From NCBI GenBank assembly GCA_022447625.1, contig JAKVAX010000017.1:1-64000 (forward strand): DNA of 64,000 nt. Direction: 5' to 3'. Positions 17,408-26,041 of the stretch are shown piece after piece. The position numbers were made by a program, and so were the translations under genes. The notes under the pieces are model-generated. The model had not been told where the DNA came from, did not search any database, and saw only the letters and a program-made list of their open reading frames with translations. Source of the stretch: Flavobacteriales bacterium. GTDB taxonomy: Bacteria; Bacteroidota; Bacteroidia; Flavobacteriales_D; Sanyastnellaceae. Numbering within the stretch: position 1 is the first letter of the stretch; every line of letters starts with the position of its first letter.

Positions 17408-18304
17408 TTACAGCATTGCAGCAACGAAAAGTAATAAAGAGATTCCAAACGTCGAAAGCGCGATTTTCTTTAATTCAGAATCGAGCTGCTGCGGGTCTTG
17501 TGTGCTAAAGACTTTCTTCAGGTGCACTAAATGCAGTGGCAATGCTGCCATACTAATCCACATCCAAGGAGTGTAGCTGAAGAAAATGAGGTAGCTCAAG
17601 AGACTAAGCCAACCCCCTGTAAACAATAGAGTGTGGTAGATTTTGGCACGTTGAAAGCCCATCATCACCACCAAAGTGCGTTTACCAGAGGCCTCATCGT
17701 TCACATGATCGCGCAAGTTATTCAAATTCAATACCGCGGTAGATAGACACCCAATAGTCGTTGCGGGAAGAAATACATCCCAAGAAATATCTCCAGCGTG
17801 TAAGAAGTACGTACCGGCAACACCGATCAATCCAAAGAATAACAAGACGAATAAGTCTCCCATCCCTCGGTAACCGTAGGGATTTTTACCCGCAGTATAT
17901 TTAATAGCCGCCGCAATTGCTCCTAGTCCTAGAACGATGAACAGGAGCGGCAGTGCCATTCCAGAACGTCCGTTGAATGCTACGTAGACCAAAAGAAGTC
18001 CAGAAACCAAGGCCAATACCGCATTGAGGATGATGGCGTTGCGCATTTCTTTCTTGGTGATTAACCCAGCTTGCACCGCACGTCTCGGACCAACCCGTCC
18101 TTCGTTATCGGCACCATTCTGACTATCTCCATAGTCGTTGGCGAGGTTGGATAGGATCTGTAATAAGATGGTGGTTAACACCGCGAGCCCTAGGATAGGG
18201 AAGAAGCCTTTGTCTCGATCTGCCACCAATGCACTACCCACTAGAACTGATGATAATGAGAGCGGTAACGTACGTAAGCGCATGGCTTCTATCCAGTGTT
18301 TCAT
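17408..18304 (-). CDS. menA: 1,4-Dihydroxy-2-naphthoate octaprenyltransferase
   Basis: UbiA-superfamily integral membrane prenyltransferase that attaches the polyprenyl chain to DHNA and yields demethylmenaquinone. It has 298 residues and about eight transmembrane helices. The first aspartate-rich motif is NLANDYGDSQNGAD (near residue 53), with GPRRAVQAG shortly after; the second is NLNNLRDHVNDEASGKRTL near residue 192. YRGMGDLFVLLFFGLIGVAGTYF is typical of MenA. It is separated from the YeiB-like gene by about 135 bases, so it may have a transcript boundary before that gene. Confidence 0.95.
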   Translation of the reverse strand: MKHWIEAMRLRTLPLSLSSVLVGSALVADRDKGFFPILGLAVLTTILLQILSNLANDYGDSQNGADNEGRVGPRRAVQAGLITKKEMRNAIILNAVLALVSGLLLVYVAFNGRSGMALPLLFIVLGLGAIAAAIKYTAGKNPYGYRGMGDLFVLLFFGLIGVAGTYFLHAGDISWDVFLPATTIGCLSTAVLNLNNLRDHVNDEASGKRTLVVMMGFQRAKIYHTLLFTGGWLSLLSYLIFFSYTPWMWISMAALPLHLVHLKKVFSTQDPQQLDSELKKIALSTFGISLLLFVAAML

Positions 18305-18356
18305 TTGCTTAAGATATTGAGGTGTCCCTTAAATTCTGTAACTTAAGAGTCATACT

Positions 18357-18743
18357 ATGCCCGAAGTAAAACCTACATTAGACTTGGGATCTGCCATTGT
18401 GTGGTTCGATCGGCCAGATTTGGTTTGTGTTTCTGTTCGCACGAATCAACAAATGACGGTGAGTGAAGCATCACAAGTCATTGAGTGGACAACAAGCATT
18501 TCCAAAGGTAATAAGTACAAAATGCTTTACATCCCAGAGCAAGGGGCGAATATTAGTCCTGAGATCCGCGAAACCCTTGCAGATCCATCCCGTGCCGAGC
18601 GTGTGATTGCAGATGCAATGGTTGTTTCAAACTTCCCTCACCGCCTTCTGGCAGACTTTTACCTCCGATTCAACAAGCCATCGGTACCGACGAAATTGTT
18701 CTCGAATGAAGAAGCTGCCAGAAGGTGGCTGGAAACAGTTTGA
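18357..18743 (+). CDS. Small STAS/SpoIIAA-like domain protein, unknown function
   Basis: A 128-residue soluble protein without signal peptide. The pattern (beta strands around VWFDRPDLVCVSVR, helix, YKMLYIPEQGANISPEIRE, then helix and strand with FLRFNKPSVPTKLFSNEEAARRWLE) resembles small SpoIIAA/STAS-like proteins found widely in Bacteroidota; the closing 'LFSNEEAARRWL' is a hallmark of that group. Function is unknown. It is the only plus-strand gene inside the men cluster. Its stop codon directly abuts the menB stop on the other strand (18743/18744), with no room for a terminator between them. Confidence 0.7.
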   Translation: MPEVKPTLDLGSAIVWFDRPDLVCVSVRTNQQMTVSEASQVIEWTTSISKGNKYKMLYIPEQGANISPEIRETLADPSRAERVIADAMVVSNFPHRLLADFYLRFNKPSVPTKLFSNEEAARRWLETV

Positions 18744-19565
18744 TCATGGGAATTTCGGAAACTTCTGGAAGTCTGGGTCACGCTTCTCAAGAAAGGCATT
18801 CTTCCCTTCGTGTGCCTCTTCCATCAAGTAGTACATCAAGGTTGCGTCGCCAGCAAACTCCATCAATCCGCGTTGTCCGTCGAGCTCTGCGTTCAAACCG
18901 CGCTTGATCATACGGATCGCCAATGGGCTGCGCTTCATAATTGTCTTACACCAATGTACTACTTCGTCTTCTAGCTCTGCCAATGGTACTACCTTGTTCA
19001 CCATACCCATCTTTTCAGCTTCTACGGCAGAGTATTGCTCACATAGGAACCAGATCTCACGCGCTTTCTTCTGCCCTACGTGGCGCGCCAAGTAAGAAGA
19101 ACCAAAGCCAGCATCGAAGCTACCTACTTTTGGTCCAGTCTGACCAAAGATCGCATTGTCAGATGCAATGGTGAGGTCACATACTACGTGTAGAACGTGC
19201 CCACCACCAATGGCATATCCATTTACCGCAGCAATCACAGGCTTAGGTAGGGAACGGATCAACTTGTGAAGATCAAGTACATTCAAACGAGGAACTCCGT
19301 CTCCGCCAACGTATCCACCAACACCTTTTACATTTTGATCTCCTCCAGAACAGAATGCTTTGTCACCCTCTCCTGTAAGAACAACTACGCCAATGTCTCC
19401 GCGCTCGCGCACGATTTCCATCGCGTCGATCATTTCCATGTTCGTCTCTGGCCGGAATGCGTTGTAAACACGAGGACGATTAATCGTGATTTTGGCAATG
19501 CCTTCGAAGAATTCGAATCGAATGTCTTCGTACTCCTTAATGGTTGTCCAATTTCTTGTTGCCAT
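18744..19565 (-). CDS. menB: 1,4-Dihydroxy-2-naphthoyl-CoA synthase
   Basis: Crotonase-fold enzyme that cyclises o-succinylbenzoyl-CoA to DHNA-CoA. The 273-residue length is typical. Motifs: [18 protein letters not shown] near residue 24, [17 protein letters not shown] near residue 71 (oxyanion-hole Gly-Gly), [23 protein letters not shown] (second oxyanion loop), [21 protein letters not shown], and the C-terminal [24 protein letters not shown] that closes the neighbouring active site. The start ATG shares one base with the menD stop (TAATG), showing translational coupling. Confidence 0.97.
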   Translation of the reverse strand: MATRNWTTIKEYEDIRFEFFEGIAKITINRPRVYNAFRPETNMEMIDAMEIVRERGDIGVVVLTGEGDKAFCSGGDQNVKGVGGYVGGDGVPRLNVLDLHKLIRSLPKPVIAAVNGYAIGGGHVLHVVCDLTIASDNAIFGQTGPKVGSFDAGFGSSYLARHVGQKKAREIWFLCEQYSAVEAEKMGMVNKVVPLAELEDEVVHWCKTIMKRSPLAIRMIKRGLNAELDGQRGLMEFAGDATLMYYLMEEAHEGKNAFLEKRDPDFQKFPKFP

Positions 19566-21253
19566 TATATCTTGATTCGTTTTTTACTTGTTTTAAATGC
19601 TTGTTTCAGCACTTCATCGCTTGCGACATCTCTAGTAAAAACTTCCAGGATGGCGCATTGTTCTGAGGCGTAGAGGCTTTCTATACCTTGCTTCAGTTCC
19701 CTGCGATCTGAGGCTGAAATGTATGTGATTCCAAAATGCTTAGCGAGGTGCGAAGCATCTTGTGCGTGGCGTGTTTCGAAGACCGTTTCCAACGCTGCAG
19801 TACTCGACGGTCCGTCAATGATGCGGAAGATATTTCCGCCTCCATTATTGATGAGAACGATCTTCAGATTCGAAATGTCTTGTTGATGCCACAATCCATT
19901 GACATCGTAGAGGAATGAAATGTCACCACTGATGAGCGTCACTACTTTGTCAGTGGCTACAGCCATTCCTGCAGCGGTGCTGGTGCACCCGTCTATTCCA
20001 CTGGTTCCTCGGTTTCCGTAGTAAAGAATGTTTGAACGTTGCTCGAACAGTTGAATGTAGCGAACCACGCTGCTATTCCCCATCTGGAGAATACTGTCTT
20101 GAGGTAGCGCCGGAAGCACATCTTTGAAGACCTGCAGGTCACTCCAACCAGATTCTTCAGCAATCGATTGCTGAATCGCTTCCAGTTTCACGTGGCGATC
20201 ATACCACCTCGCATGGTAATCACTAGTCACCATTTCCGCGCTAGCGAGCACCCGGAAAAACTCAGAAGGACCGCAGCTTAACACTTCAGAAAGCTGTTTA
20301 AAGGTGTCCATGATTCTTCCGTCTTCATCAATGTGCCAATGTCCTTTAAGCGGTGTTTGGCGCAAGAATGCTTTAATTTTCTTCGAAATAATCTGACTTC
20401 CAAAAGTCACGAGTAAATCGGGTGCGAAACCATCGTGTTCACCGTTTTCAAGGGTCATCAGCAAACGGTCAATGCAACTGATGACTTCTCCTTCGGTGCA
20501 GTTAGACGTTGTCTCTGTAAGAACAACTACGTTTTCGCGGTTGGCAATCGCCGCCACAGCTTTTGTCAAGTCAGGATTCGGGAGATGATGCCCGGTGATA
20601 ATCATGATCTTTTTAAAGCCAGCTAGCTGTTCCTTTAGCTGGGTTTTCTGTGACTCGGTTAAGTGAGCCTCTGAAGGCTTTCGTTGAATGATGTTCGGTT
20701 GACTATCAGGAAACTCCACGAGTTCGTAAAGCGGCTCGCGCAACGGAATGTTCATGTGTACAGGGCCACGAACTCGACCTAGCGCCGTGAGCATGGCTTC
20801 ATTGATCATACGCTGGTTGTGCCATTTGACATCAGCGTGATCATCATCTTGTCTTAATTGAACGCTCTTACGAGCATGCAGATCAAGCAAGCCTTGTTGA
20901 CGAATCGTTTGTCCGTCACCCTGATCTACCCATTCCTCTGGTCGATCAGTCGACATGAACACCAATGGTAGATCTTGATAGTGAGCCTCAGCCATGGCTG
21001 GGCCATAATTGGCAGCAGCTGTACCAGAAGTACAGACGATACCTACGGCTTGTTGAAGTTCTTGAGCTAAGCCTAATGCAAAGTAGCCAGCAGCTCTTTC
21101 GTCAGGAATAACGTGGCAGGTAATTTCTGGATGATGGTAGAAAGAAAGCGAAACCGGCGCGTGGCGTGATCCAGGAGAAATCACTACATGTTGAATGCCA
21201 TGGGCGCTTACTATTCCTATAAGGTCTTGAATGACCGGTTTGTCGCTAATCAT
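19565..21253 (-). CDS. menD: 2-Succinyl-5-enolpyruvyl-6-hydroxy-3-cyclohexene-1-carboxylate synthase
   Basis: Thiamine-diphosphate enzyme joining isochorismate and 2-oxoglutarate. From the ATG at 21253 it has 562 residues. [14 protein letters not shown] (about 22-35) and [14 protein letters not shown] with the ThDP-activating glutamate are in the N-terminal domain; [29 protein letters not shown] follows; the C-terminal ThDP/Mg site is [14 protein letters not shown] ... [12 protein letters not shown] three codons upstream is an alternative start. It is coupled to menB and preceded by menF after a 12-base gap. It contains an exact TTCCGCGCTAGCGA copy encoding ASAE. Confidence 0.96.
   Translation of the reverse strand: MISDKPVIQDLIGIVSAHGIQHVVISPGSRHAPVSLSFYHHPEITCHVIPDERAAGYFALGLAQELQQAVGIVCTSGTAAANYGPAMAEAHYQDLPLVFMSTDRPEEWVDQGDGQTIRQQGLLDLHARKSVQLRQDDDHADVKWHNQRMINEAMLTALGRVRGPVHMNIPLREPLYELVEFPDSQPNIIQRKPSEAHLTESQKTQLKEQLAGFKKIMIITGHHLPNPDLTKAVAAIANRENVVVLTETTSNCTEGEVISCIDRLLMTLENGEHDGFAPDLLVTFGSQIISKKIKAFLRQTPLKGHWHIDEDGRIMDTFKQLSEVLSCGPSEFFRVLASAEMVTSDYHARWYDRHVKLEAIQQSIAEESGWSDLQVFKDVLPALPQDSILQMGNSSVVRYIQLFEQRSNILYYGNRGTSGIDGCTSTAAGMAVATDKVVTLISGDISFLYDVNGLWHQQDISNLKIVLINNGGGNIFRIIDGPSSTAALETVFETRHAQDASHLAKHFGITYISASDRRELKQGIESLYASEQCAILEVFTRDVASDEVLKQAFKTSKKRIKI
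20234..20246 (+). repeat. TTCCGCGCTAGCG word, copy 4 (in menD)
   Basis: Exact copy on the plus strand, followed by A. In menD (minus) it reads GCT-AGC-GCG-GAA (Ala-Ser-Ala-Glu) in LASAEM. Confidence 0.75.
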
Positions 21254-21265
21254 TCGGCGCAAGTT

Positions 21266-22243
21266 CTACAATTTTTCAATGGGACTCAAAAGGGCATTTA
21301 GCTTATGCCTGGTTTCATCCCATTCCTCGTTGGGCAGCGAGTCAAAGGTAATGCCGCCCCCGGTATATCCTAGTATTCCATTGGAATAGACTTCGAAGCA
21401 TCGAAGGTTCACATAGAAGTAACTATCTCCTTGGTCATCGTGCCATCCCAAATATCCTGTGTACCATTTGCGATCATGGTCTTCTAAGGCGGTGATGGCT
21501 TTGTACGCTGTATCTAAAGGTGTTCCACACACGGCAGGGGTGGGGTGCAATAGATCTAGGGTACGTGAAATGTCATCTGTTTTAAAGCGCAGCTCACTGC
21601 GAATATGCTCAAGATCGCCAAAACGCACTGTTTCCGGACGACTAATTCGGAGCTCTTCTGCACCGCCTTCTTTGAGTCGAGCCTTGATGTAATCAGTCAC
21701 GATTGATTGCTCAAGCGACTCTTTTTGTCCCCATGGAATCGTATCATCTTCGCACTTGCGCGTACCAGCCAACGACATCGTCTTGAATCGATTACCATCT
21801 GCAGAAACAAGAATTTCTGGGGTAGCTCCCATCCAACATCCTGCATCAGGATGGTAAAGACAGTATACAAAGGTGTTGGGGTGATTCGTTTTGAGGCTTT
21901 GCAGCCAATCAGCGCTTGGCTTCAAATTAGCCTTGAAGGTAATCGTTGAAAGCACCACCTTATCCAGGTCACTTTCAATGATCTGCTCAATGGCCTTTTT
22001 AATCTTTCGTTGGTGGCTTAGCTCTTGGGTTTCGCTAGCGTGGAACGCCTGAAGGCTTTGAAATGAGATGTGAAAATCAGCAAGGTCAAACGCGACTTTC
22101 TTTCCATTGAATTCAATGTGCTTTTCCGAAGACTGGAAGGGGGCGAAAAGAAAGTTCCCTCCAGTTCCGGCAGGGTCAACCGTGAAGAATGAGTCTTCGT
22201 GCGGTGGACTCCAGATTACAAATGGCGCTGTTTCTTCGCTCAT
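21266..22243 (-). CDS. menF: Isochorismate synthase
   Basis: Chorismate-utilising enzyme that isomerises chorismate to isochorismate, the entry into the menaquinone route. At 325 residues it is short compared with E. coli MenF (~430), lacking part of the N-terminal region, as common in Bacteroidota. The catalytic core is present: IESDLDKVVLSTI (lysine region), GATPEILVSADGNRFKTMSLAGTR, EQSIVTDYIKARLKEGG, HIRSELRFK, LHPTPAVCGTP and YTGYLGWHDDQGDSYFYVNLRC. It lies between the thioesterase gene and menD with short gaps, in one transcription unit. A near-copy of the 13-mer word occurs at 22033-22045. Confidence 0.93.
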   Translation of the reverse strand: MSEETAPFVIWSPPHEDSFFTVDPAGTGGNFLFAPFQSSEKHIEFNGKKVAFDLADFHISFQSLQAFHASETQELSHQRKIKKAIEQIIESDLDKVVLSTITFKANLKPSADWLQSLKTNHPNTFVYCLYHPDAGCWMGATPEILVSADGNRFKTMSLAGTRKCEDDTIPWGQKESLEQSIVTDYIKARLKEGGAEELRISRPETVRFGDLEHIRSELRFKTDDISRTLDLLHPTPAVCGTPLDTAYKAITALEDHDRKWYTGYLGWHDDQGDSYFYVNLRCFEVYSNGILGYTGGGITFDSLPNEEWDETRHKLNALLSPIEKL

Positions 22244-22248
22244 ATTCT

Positions 22249-22671
22249 TTAACTCCGCGCAACAATCATGACCGTGAGGCGTGCAGTGGCAATCAACTGG
22301 TCGTCTTCATCAACAATATCAATGTTCCAGACGTGCATTCTACCTCCTTGATGAACACAGGTAGCTTTACCTGTAACTAATCCATCTTTTTTACCTCGGA
22401 GGTGGTTTGCGTTGATTTCAATCCCAACGGCCGCTTTCTTCTGTTCAGCAACGAGGAAGTGTGATCCTACGCTACCCAGGGTTTCAGCTAGCGCTGCGCT
22501 TGCTCCACCATGTAACAATCCATAAGGCTGGCGTGTTCTATCGTCAACAGGCATCGTGCCTTCAACATACCTTCCTTCCACCTTGGTGATTTCGATTCCG
22601 AGGTTGGTGCCGAGACTATTGGCGCTCATTGCGGCTAAGGTTTCAGGTGTTGGCTTATTTTGATCGGTCAA
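22249..22671 (-). CDS. Hotdog-fold thioesterase, probable DHNA-CoA thioesterase (MenI/YdiI-like)
   Basis: Likely hydrolyses DHNA-CoA to DHNA, the step between MenB and MenA. The alignment with E. coli YdiI from memory is close: MPVDDRTRQPYGLLHGGASAALAETLGSVG, with His54 and the catalytic Glu63 at the same positions as YdiI if the TTG at 22671 is the start. That agreement supports the TTG; the next ATG (22629) would remove the conserved first helix. The 140-residue length is normal. It is the first gene of the minus-strand men unit and is divergent from the response regulator gene 35 bases away. A generic PaaI-type thioesterase is the alternative. Confidence 0.85.
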   Translation of the reverse strand: MTDQNKPTPETLAAMSANSLGTNLGIEITKVEGRYVEGTMPVDDRTRQPYGLLHGGASAALAETLGSVGSHFLVAEQKKAAVGIEINANHLRGKKDGLVTGKATCVHQGGRMHVWNIDIVDEDDQLIATARLTVMIVARS

Positions 22672-22706
22672 AGCAGTATTTTTGCCAAAGGTACAACGGA
22701 ACAGCT

Positions 22707-23417
22707 ATGCCAGAAGAAGTTTCATATAGGATATTGATCACAGAAGACGAACAACCACTTCGTGAAGGATTGAAGCTCAATCTGGAGCTCGAAGGCTATG
22801 AAGTCATAGAGGCCAGCAATGGTAAAGAGGCTTTGGATGTTTTTCGCAATCAAAAGCTTGATCTCGCGATCATGGACGTCATGATCCCTGATATCGATGG
22901 GTTTAACGTCTGCAAGACAGTTAGAATCGAAGGGAACAATACGCCCATTCTTTTCTTAACAGCGAAGGGAAGCAGTGCCGATCGAGTAGAAGGACTAAAA
23001 ATAGGGGGCGACGATTACCTATCTAAACCTTTCAATCTGGAAGAGCTTATGCTTCGTGTTCAGAAGCTGATTGTACGCCGAGAGCCGGGGGCAAGTCCGA
23101 TTAGCGAGATGGAAGAATACACCTTTGGTGCAAACAAGGTGAATTTTAAAACCTACGTGATCACAGATAAGAATGGAGCACAACAGAATTTAACTCAGCG
23201 TGAGATTAAGTTGCTGAAGTTATTGATCTCGAAAAAAGACGAAGTGGTGAGTCGAGAAGAGATCTTGGAAACGGTTTGGGGCTATGATGTTTACCCGAGT
23301 ACGAGAACCATCGATAACTTCATTTCGGCTTTCAGAAAATATTTCGAACCGAATCCGAGGCAACCCATCTATTTTTTCTCCGTCAGAGGAGTAGGATATA
23401 AATTCTCGCCTCGATGA
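22707..23417 (+). CDS. OmpR/PhoB-family response regulator
   Basis: Two-component DNA-binding regulator of 236 residues. The receiver domain (about 8-125) has the acidic pair in ITEDEQ, the phospho-acceptor Asp57 in LDLAIMDVMIPDIDGF, a Thr in LFLTAKG and the Lys in DYLSKPF. The C-terminal winged helix (about 140-236) shows LTQREIKLLKLLISKKDEVVSREEILETVWG and RTIDNFISAFRKYFE. The ATG at 22707 was chosen; upstream in-frame codons run into the divergent gene. No histidine kinase is adjacent, so it is an orphan in this window. A terminator follows. Confidence 0.92.
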   Translation: MPEEVSYRILITEDEQPLREGLKLNLELEGYEVIEASNGKEALDVFRNQKLDLAIMDVMIPDIDGFNVCKTVRIEGNNTPILFLTAKGSSADRVEGLKIGGDDYLSKPFNLEELMLRVQKLIVRREPGASPISEMEEYTFGANKVNFKTYVITDKNGAQQNLTQREIKLLKLLISKKDEVVSREEILETVWGYDVYPSTRTIDNFISAFRKYFEPNPRQPIYFFSVRGVGYKFSPR

Positions 23418-23528
23418 GAAAAAAAGTTTTCCGATAGAGGCAACCACGAAAAAGATTATACGTCTTTTTAATAGTTGCGCAGTTTCCAGGACTGCGTTGG
23501 TTTCAAAATTTTCCTTGCAGGTTTACAG

Positions 23529-23555
23529 AAAGGGGTTCAATACGGACCCTTTTTT
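23529..23555 (+). terminator. Rho-independent terminator of the response regulator gene
   Basis: GGGTTC (23533-23538) pairs with GGACCC (23544-23549), one G-T pair, flanked by AAAG and a six-T run. It lies 110 bases past the stop codon, just before the convergent rsmG stop. Confidence 0.65.
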
Positions 23556-23572
23556 GCTGCCCTAAAGTCAGC

Positions 23573-24202
23573 TTATTTCATACGAACGTAGATCACCTTT
23601 TTCGTTTCGAAGAACTCATTCGAAAAGTAGTTAGATAGCTGATATTCATCAACTTCCATCTTTGACTCTTTGATCTCTTCGCGAAGATCTCCCCCCTTTA
23701 AATAGAGGATTCCATTGGGAAATGGGTTCAGGTGTCGGTCTAAGAATTTGCCTTTGGTCCATGGAAGGAAACCGGCCAAGCGAGTCACGGCGCGTGACAC
23801 GATAAAGTCATATTTCCCCTTGTGATTTTCTGCTCTTTGCTGTTCCGCGCTAGCGTTTTTTAGACCTAATTGATCAATAATATCATTCACCACCTTAATT
23901 TTTTTTCCAATCGAATCAATCATATGGAAATGAACTTCGGGGTAAAGAATAGCGAGTGGAATGCCAGGAAATCCACCTCCGGTTCCAATGTCAAGTACTT
24001 TGGATCCGTCAGCAAATGGCATCACCATGGCAATACCAAGGGAATGTAAAACGTGATTGATGTAGAGTTGATCAATGTCTTTTCGCGAGACGCAATTGAT
24101 CTTGTTGTTCCAATCTGTAAAGAGCGGACCAAATTGGGCGAATTGCTCCTTTTGTTTGGAAGTGAGGTCGGGAAAGTGCGCTTCAATAAGCGTATGATCC
24201 AT
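23573..24202 (-). CDS. rsmG: 16S rRNA (guanine527-N7)-methyltransferase
   Basis: SAM-dependent methyltransferase acting on G527 of 16S rRNA; loss gives low-level streptomycin resistance in other bacteria. The 209-residue length fits. NKINCVSRKDIDQLYINHVLHSL (about 34-56) and the SAM-binding VLDIGTGGGFPGIPLAILYPE (about 69-89) are diagnostic; DFIVSRAVTRL carries the conserved SRA. The sigma factor gene ends two bases upstream of this start, so they share a transcript. An exact copy of the 13-mer word encodes ASAEQQ near residue 118. Confidence 0.95.
   Translation of the reverse strand: MDHTLIEAHFPDLTSKQKEQFAQFGPLFTDWNNKINCVSRKDIDQLYINHVLHSLGIAMVMPFADGSKVLDIGTGGGFPGIPLAILYPEVHFHMIDSIGKKIKVVNDIIDQLGLKNASAEQQRAENHKGKYDFIVSRAVTRLAGFLPWTKGKFLDRHLNPFPNGILYLKGGDLREEIKESKMEVDEYQLSNYFSNEFFETKKVIYVRMK
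23843..23855 (+). repeat. TTCCGCGCTAGCG word, copy 5 (in rsmG)
   Basis: Exact 13-mer on the plus strand, followed by T. In rsmG (minus) it reads GCT-AGC-GCG-GAA (Ala-Ser-Ala-Glu). Confidence 0.75.
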
Positions 24203-24204
24203 GA

Positions 24205-24813
24205 TCAGATAGTATCCTTCGTGTTCTTCATGATTTGGTAGAGGAAGTCACGCGCTCGGAAAAGCTGCGCTTTCACAGTACCTAATGGAAGATCGAGTTC
24301 TTGCGCGATCTCGTCGTACGAGTATTCTTTGAAGTAACGGAGCTCAATCAACTGACGGTAACGTGGTTTCAAGCGTGTTACGACTTCGCGCATACGCTCT
24401 ACACGTTCCTTCTTCTGAAGTGCTTCAATTGGATCTGGCTTGTTATCTGAGATCGCGATTTCCATCTCGTCACCGTCTTCATTTCTGAATCCGCTGTCAA
24501 GAGAAAGGGCCTTGATCCGCTTCTTACGGATGAAGTCAATGGCATTGTTTGATGCAATCTTGAACAACCAAGTTGAAAAGGCGAACTGAGGTGTGTACTG
24601 CTTCAGGCGTTTGAACGCTTTACCGAAGGCTTCGATCGTCAAATCATCAGCATCTTCTTTGTTGTTCACCATTTTGAGCAACATGAAATAGATCGACTCA
24701 CGGTATCGCTCCATGAGTTCCGCATAGGCACGCTCATCTTTATCGTTCAATGCACGTTGAACGAGTTCGTAATCGCGTTTTGCCTTGTCAGATAAGTGTT
24801 TACTTACTTCCAT
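24205..24813 (-). CDS. ECF-type RNA polymerase sigma factor
   Basis: Sigma-70 family, ECF-like factor of about 202 residues from the ATG at 24813 (MEVSKHLSDKAKRDYEL). Region 2 is RYRESIYFMLLKMVNNKEDADDLTIEAFGKAFKRL with FSTWLFKIASNNAIDFIRKKR. Region 4 is LKPRYRQLIELRYFKEYSYDEIAQELDLPLGTVKAQLFRARDFL. The linker is acidic. Longer starts at 24846 or 24867 would overlap the upstream glycosyltransferase gene by more; 24813 overlaps by ten bases. No anti-sigma gene is adjacent. In Bacteroidota this ortholog group is often found without an anti-sigma partner, so its stimulus cannot be inferred. Confidence 0.9.
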   Translation of the reverse strand: MEVSKHLSDKAKRDYELVQRALNDKDERAYAELMERYRESIYFMLLKMVNNKEDADDLTIEAFGKAFKRLKQYTPQFAFSTWLFKIASNNAIDFIRKKRIKALSLDSGFRNEDGDEMEIAISDNKPDPIEALQKKERVERMREVVTRLKPRYRQLIELRYFKEYSYDEIAQELDLPLGTVKAQLFRARDFLYQIMKNTKDTI

Positions 24814-25949
24814 GTTCTCGGTTTGGATAGCAGGTTCCAGAGCCATAGTGCAGGGTTTATGATCCATAGGGCTCCTTCAAGTACTGGCATTAAAATGGTC
24901 AGATCTTTCTGCTTTGTCTTCACAAAAGACCCTCTAAAAGTAGCCAAATGCACGATATACCTTAAGGTAAGGAGGGAGCCCACTATTAATAATTCACTGT
25001 GTAAAACCGCTAGAAGTACCGCTGTCACCCACATAAGCATGAACGAAAGAGGCCAAAGACCAAGGATTAACTTGATTCCGAACTTGTATTCGGTAGCGGT
25101 GGTAAAATGCCTTCTTTTCTGATGGAACCATGATTGCCAAGTGCTTTTAGGTTCCGAGAGAACGAAGGTGTCTGGATCAAGTGTCACATGTGTATTTTTC
25201 TTCTTAGCAACTTCACTAATGAATAGATCGTCGTCACCAGAGATCAAATGCATGTGGTTCTTGAAACCAGAGTTATCAAAGAAGGTCGCCGTTCGATAGG
25301 CCATGTTTCTTCCTACTCCCATATAAGGTGCGCCTACCAGCGCATAGGAGAGATATTGGATAGCGATTTGAACGGTGTCAAAGCGAATTACTTTATTCAA
25401 GAACCCGCTATGAGGAGCATAGGGGGAAAAGCCAAGAACTACCTCCACATCTTGATTCGTGAAAGGCAGCGCCATCTGCTGTGCCCACGACTTACTGTCG
25501 GGAATACAGTCGGCATCGGTCAGAAGAACGATATCGTTTTTGGCGGCTTTTATACCCATTGTCAATGCAAATTTTTTCCCTCGCATTCGTTGAATGTCTT
25601 CATTCAACGCCACCACATGAAGCTTTGGATAACGAACCTGATATGCATTCAGAGTCGTTAAGGTATCATCCCAACTGCTGTCATCAACGATGATGAGTTC
25701 GAAGTCTGGATGATCTTGCTCCATGAGCAGTGGAACGAGGTCACGAAGGTTCTTCTCCTCGTTCTTTGCGCAAATTACAATGGAGATAGGGGGGATGCGT
25801 GTAGGTGTAAGCCTATCGCGCCATAAGGATAGTCTGATAAAGATGGTCAGATCATAGAGCAGTTGTATCAGCACCATCGCTAAAAACGTGATGCCTAAGG
25901 CTTGTTGAAAGCCATTTTGCTCATTCCACCAGTGTAGGATCTCTTCCAT
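24804..25949 (-). CDS. Membrane glycosyltransferase family 2
   Basis: Processive-type GT2 of 381 residues. An N-terminal membrane helix (about 18-38) precedes the catalytic domain: ISIVICAKNEEKNLRDLVP, LIIVDDSSWDDT, LTDADCIPDSKSW (DxD-type metal site), a GDDDLFISEVAKKK acceptor-site motif and HQKRRHF (QxxRR-like). Two to three C-terminal helices follow (LWPLSFMLMWVTAVLLAV). It probably transfers a sugar from a nucleotide donor to a lipid or polymer at the inner membrane. The product is unknown. It heads an apparent unit with the sigma factor and rsmG. Confidence 0.88.
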   Translation of the reverse strand: MEEILHWWNEQNGFQQALGITFLAMVLIQLLYDLTIFIRLSLWRDRLTPTRIPPISIVICAKNEEKNLRDLVPLLMEQDHPDFELIIVDDSSWDDTLTTLNAYQVRYPKLHVVALNEDIQRMRGKKFALTMGIKAAKNDIVLLTDADCIPDSKSWAQQMALPFTNQDVEVVLGFSPYAPHSGFLNKVIRFDTVQIAIQYLSYALVGAPYMGVGRNMAYRTATFFDNSGFKNHMHLISGDDDLFISEVAKKKNTHVTLDPDTFVLSEPKSTWQSWFHQKRRHFTTATEYKFGIKLILGLWPLSFMLMWVTAVLLAVLHSELLIVGSLLTLRYIVHLATFRGSFVKTKQKDLTILMPVLEGALWIINPALWLWNLLSKPRTWK

Positions 25950-25993
25950 CAGTTGAGTCGAAAATTACTAGATGCAAACCCAAAGGGAAAGAG

Positions 25994-26018
25994 AAAAGGC
26001 GGTCCAAGACCGCCTTTT
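25994..26018 (-). terminator. Terminator (bidirectional) of the protease gene
   Basis: Perfect stem GGCGGTC / GACCGCC with loop CAA, AAAA before and TTTT after. It lies 24 bases beyond the stop of the protease gene. Confidence 0.85.
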
Positions 26019-26041
26019 ATGAACATCGTATATGTTGAGGA

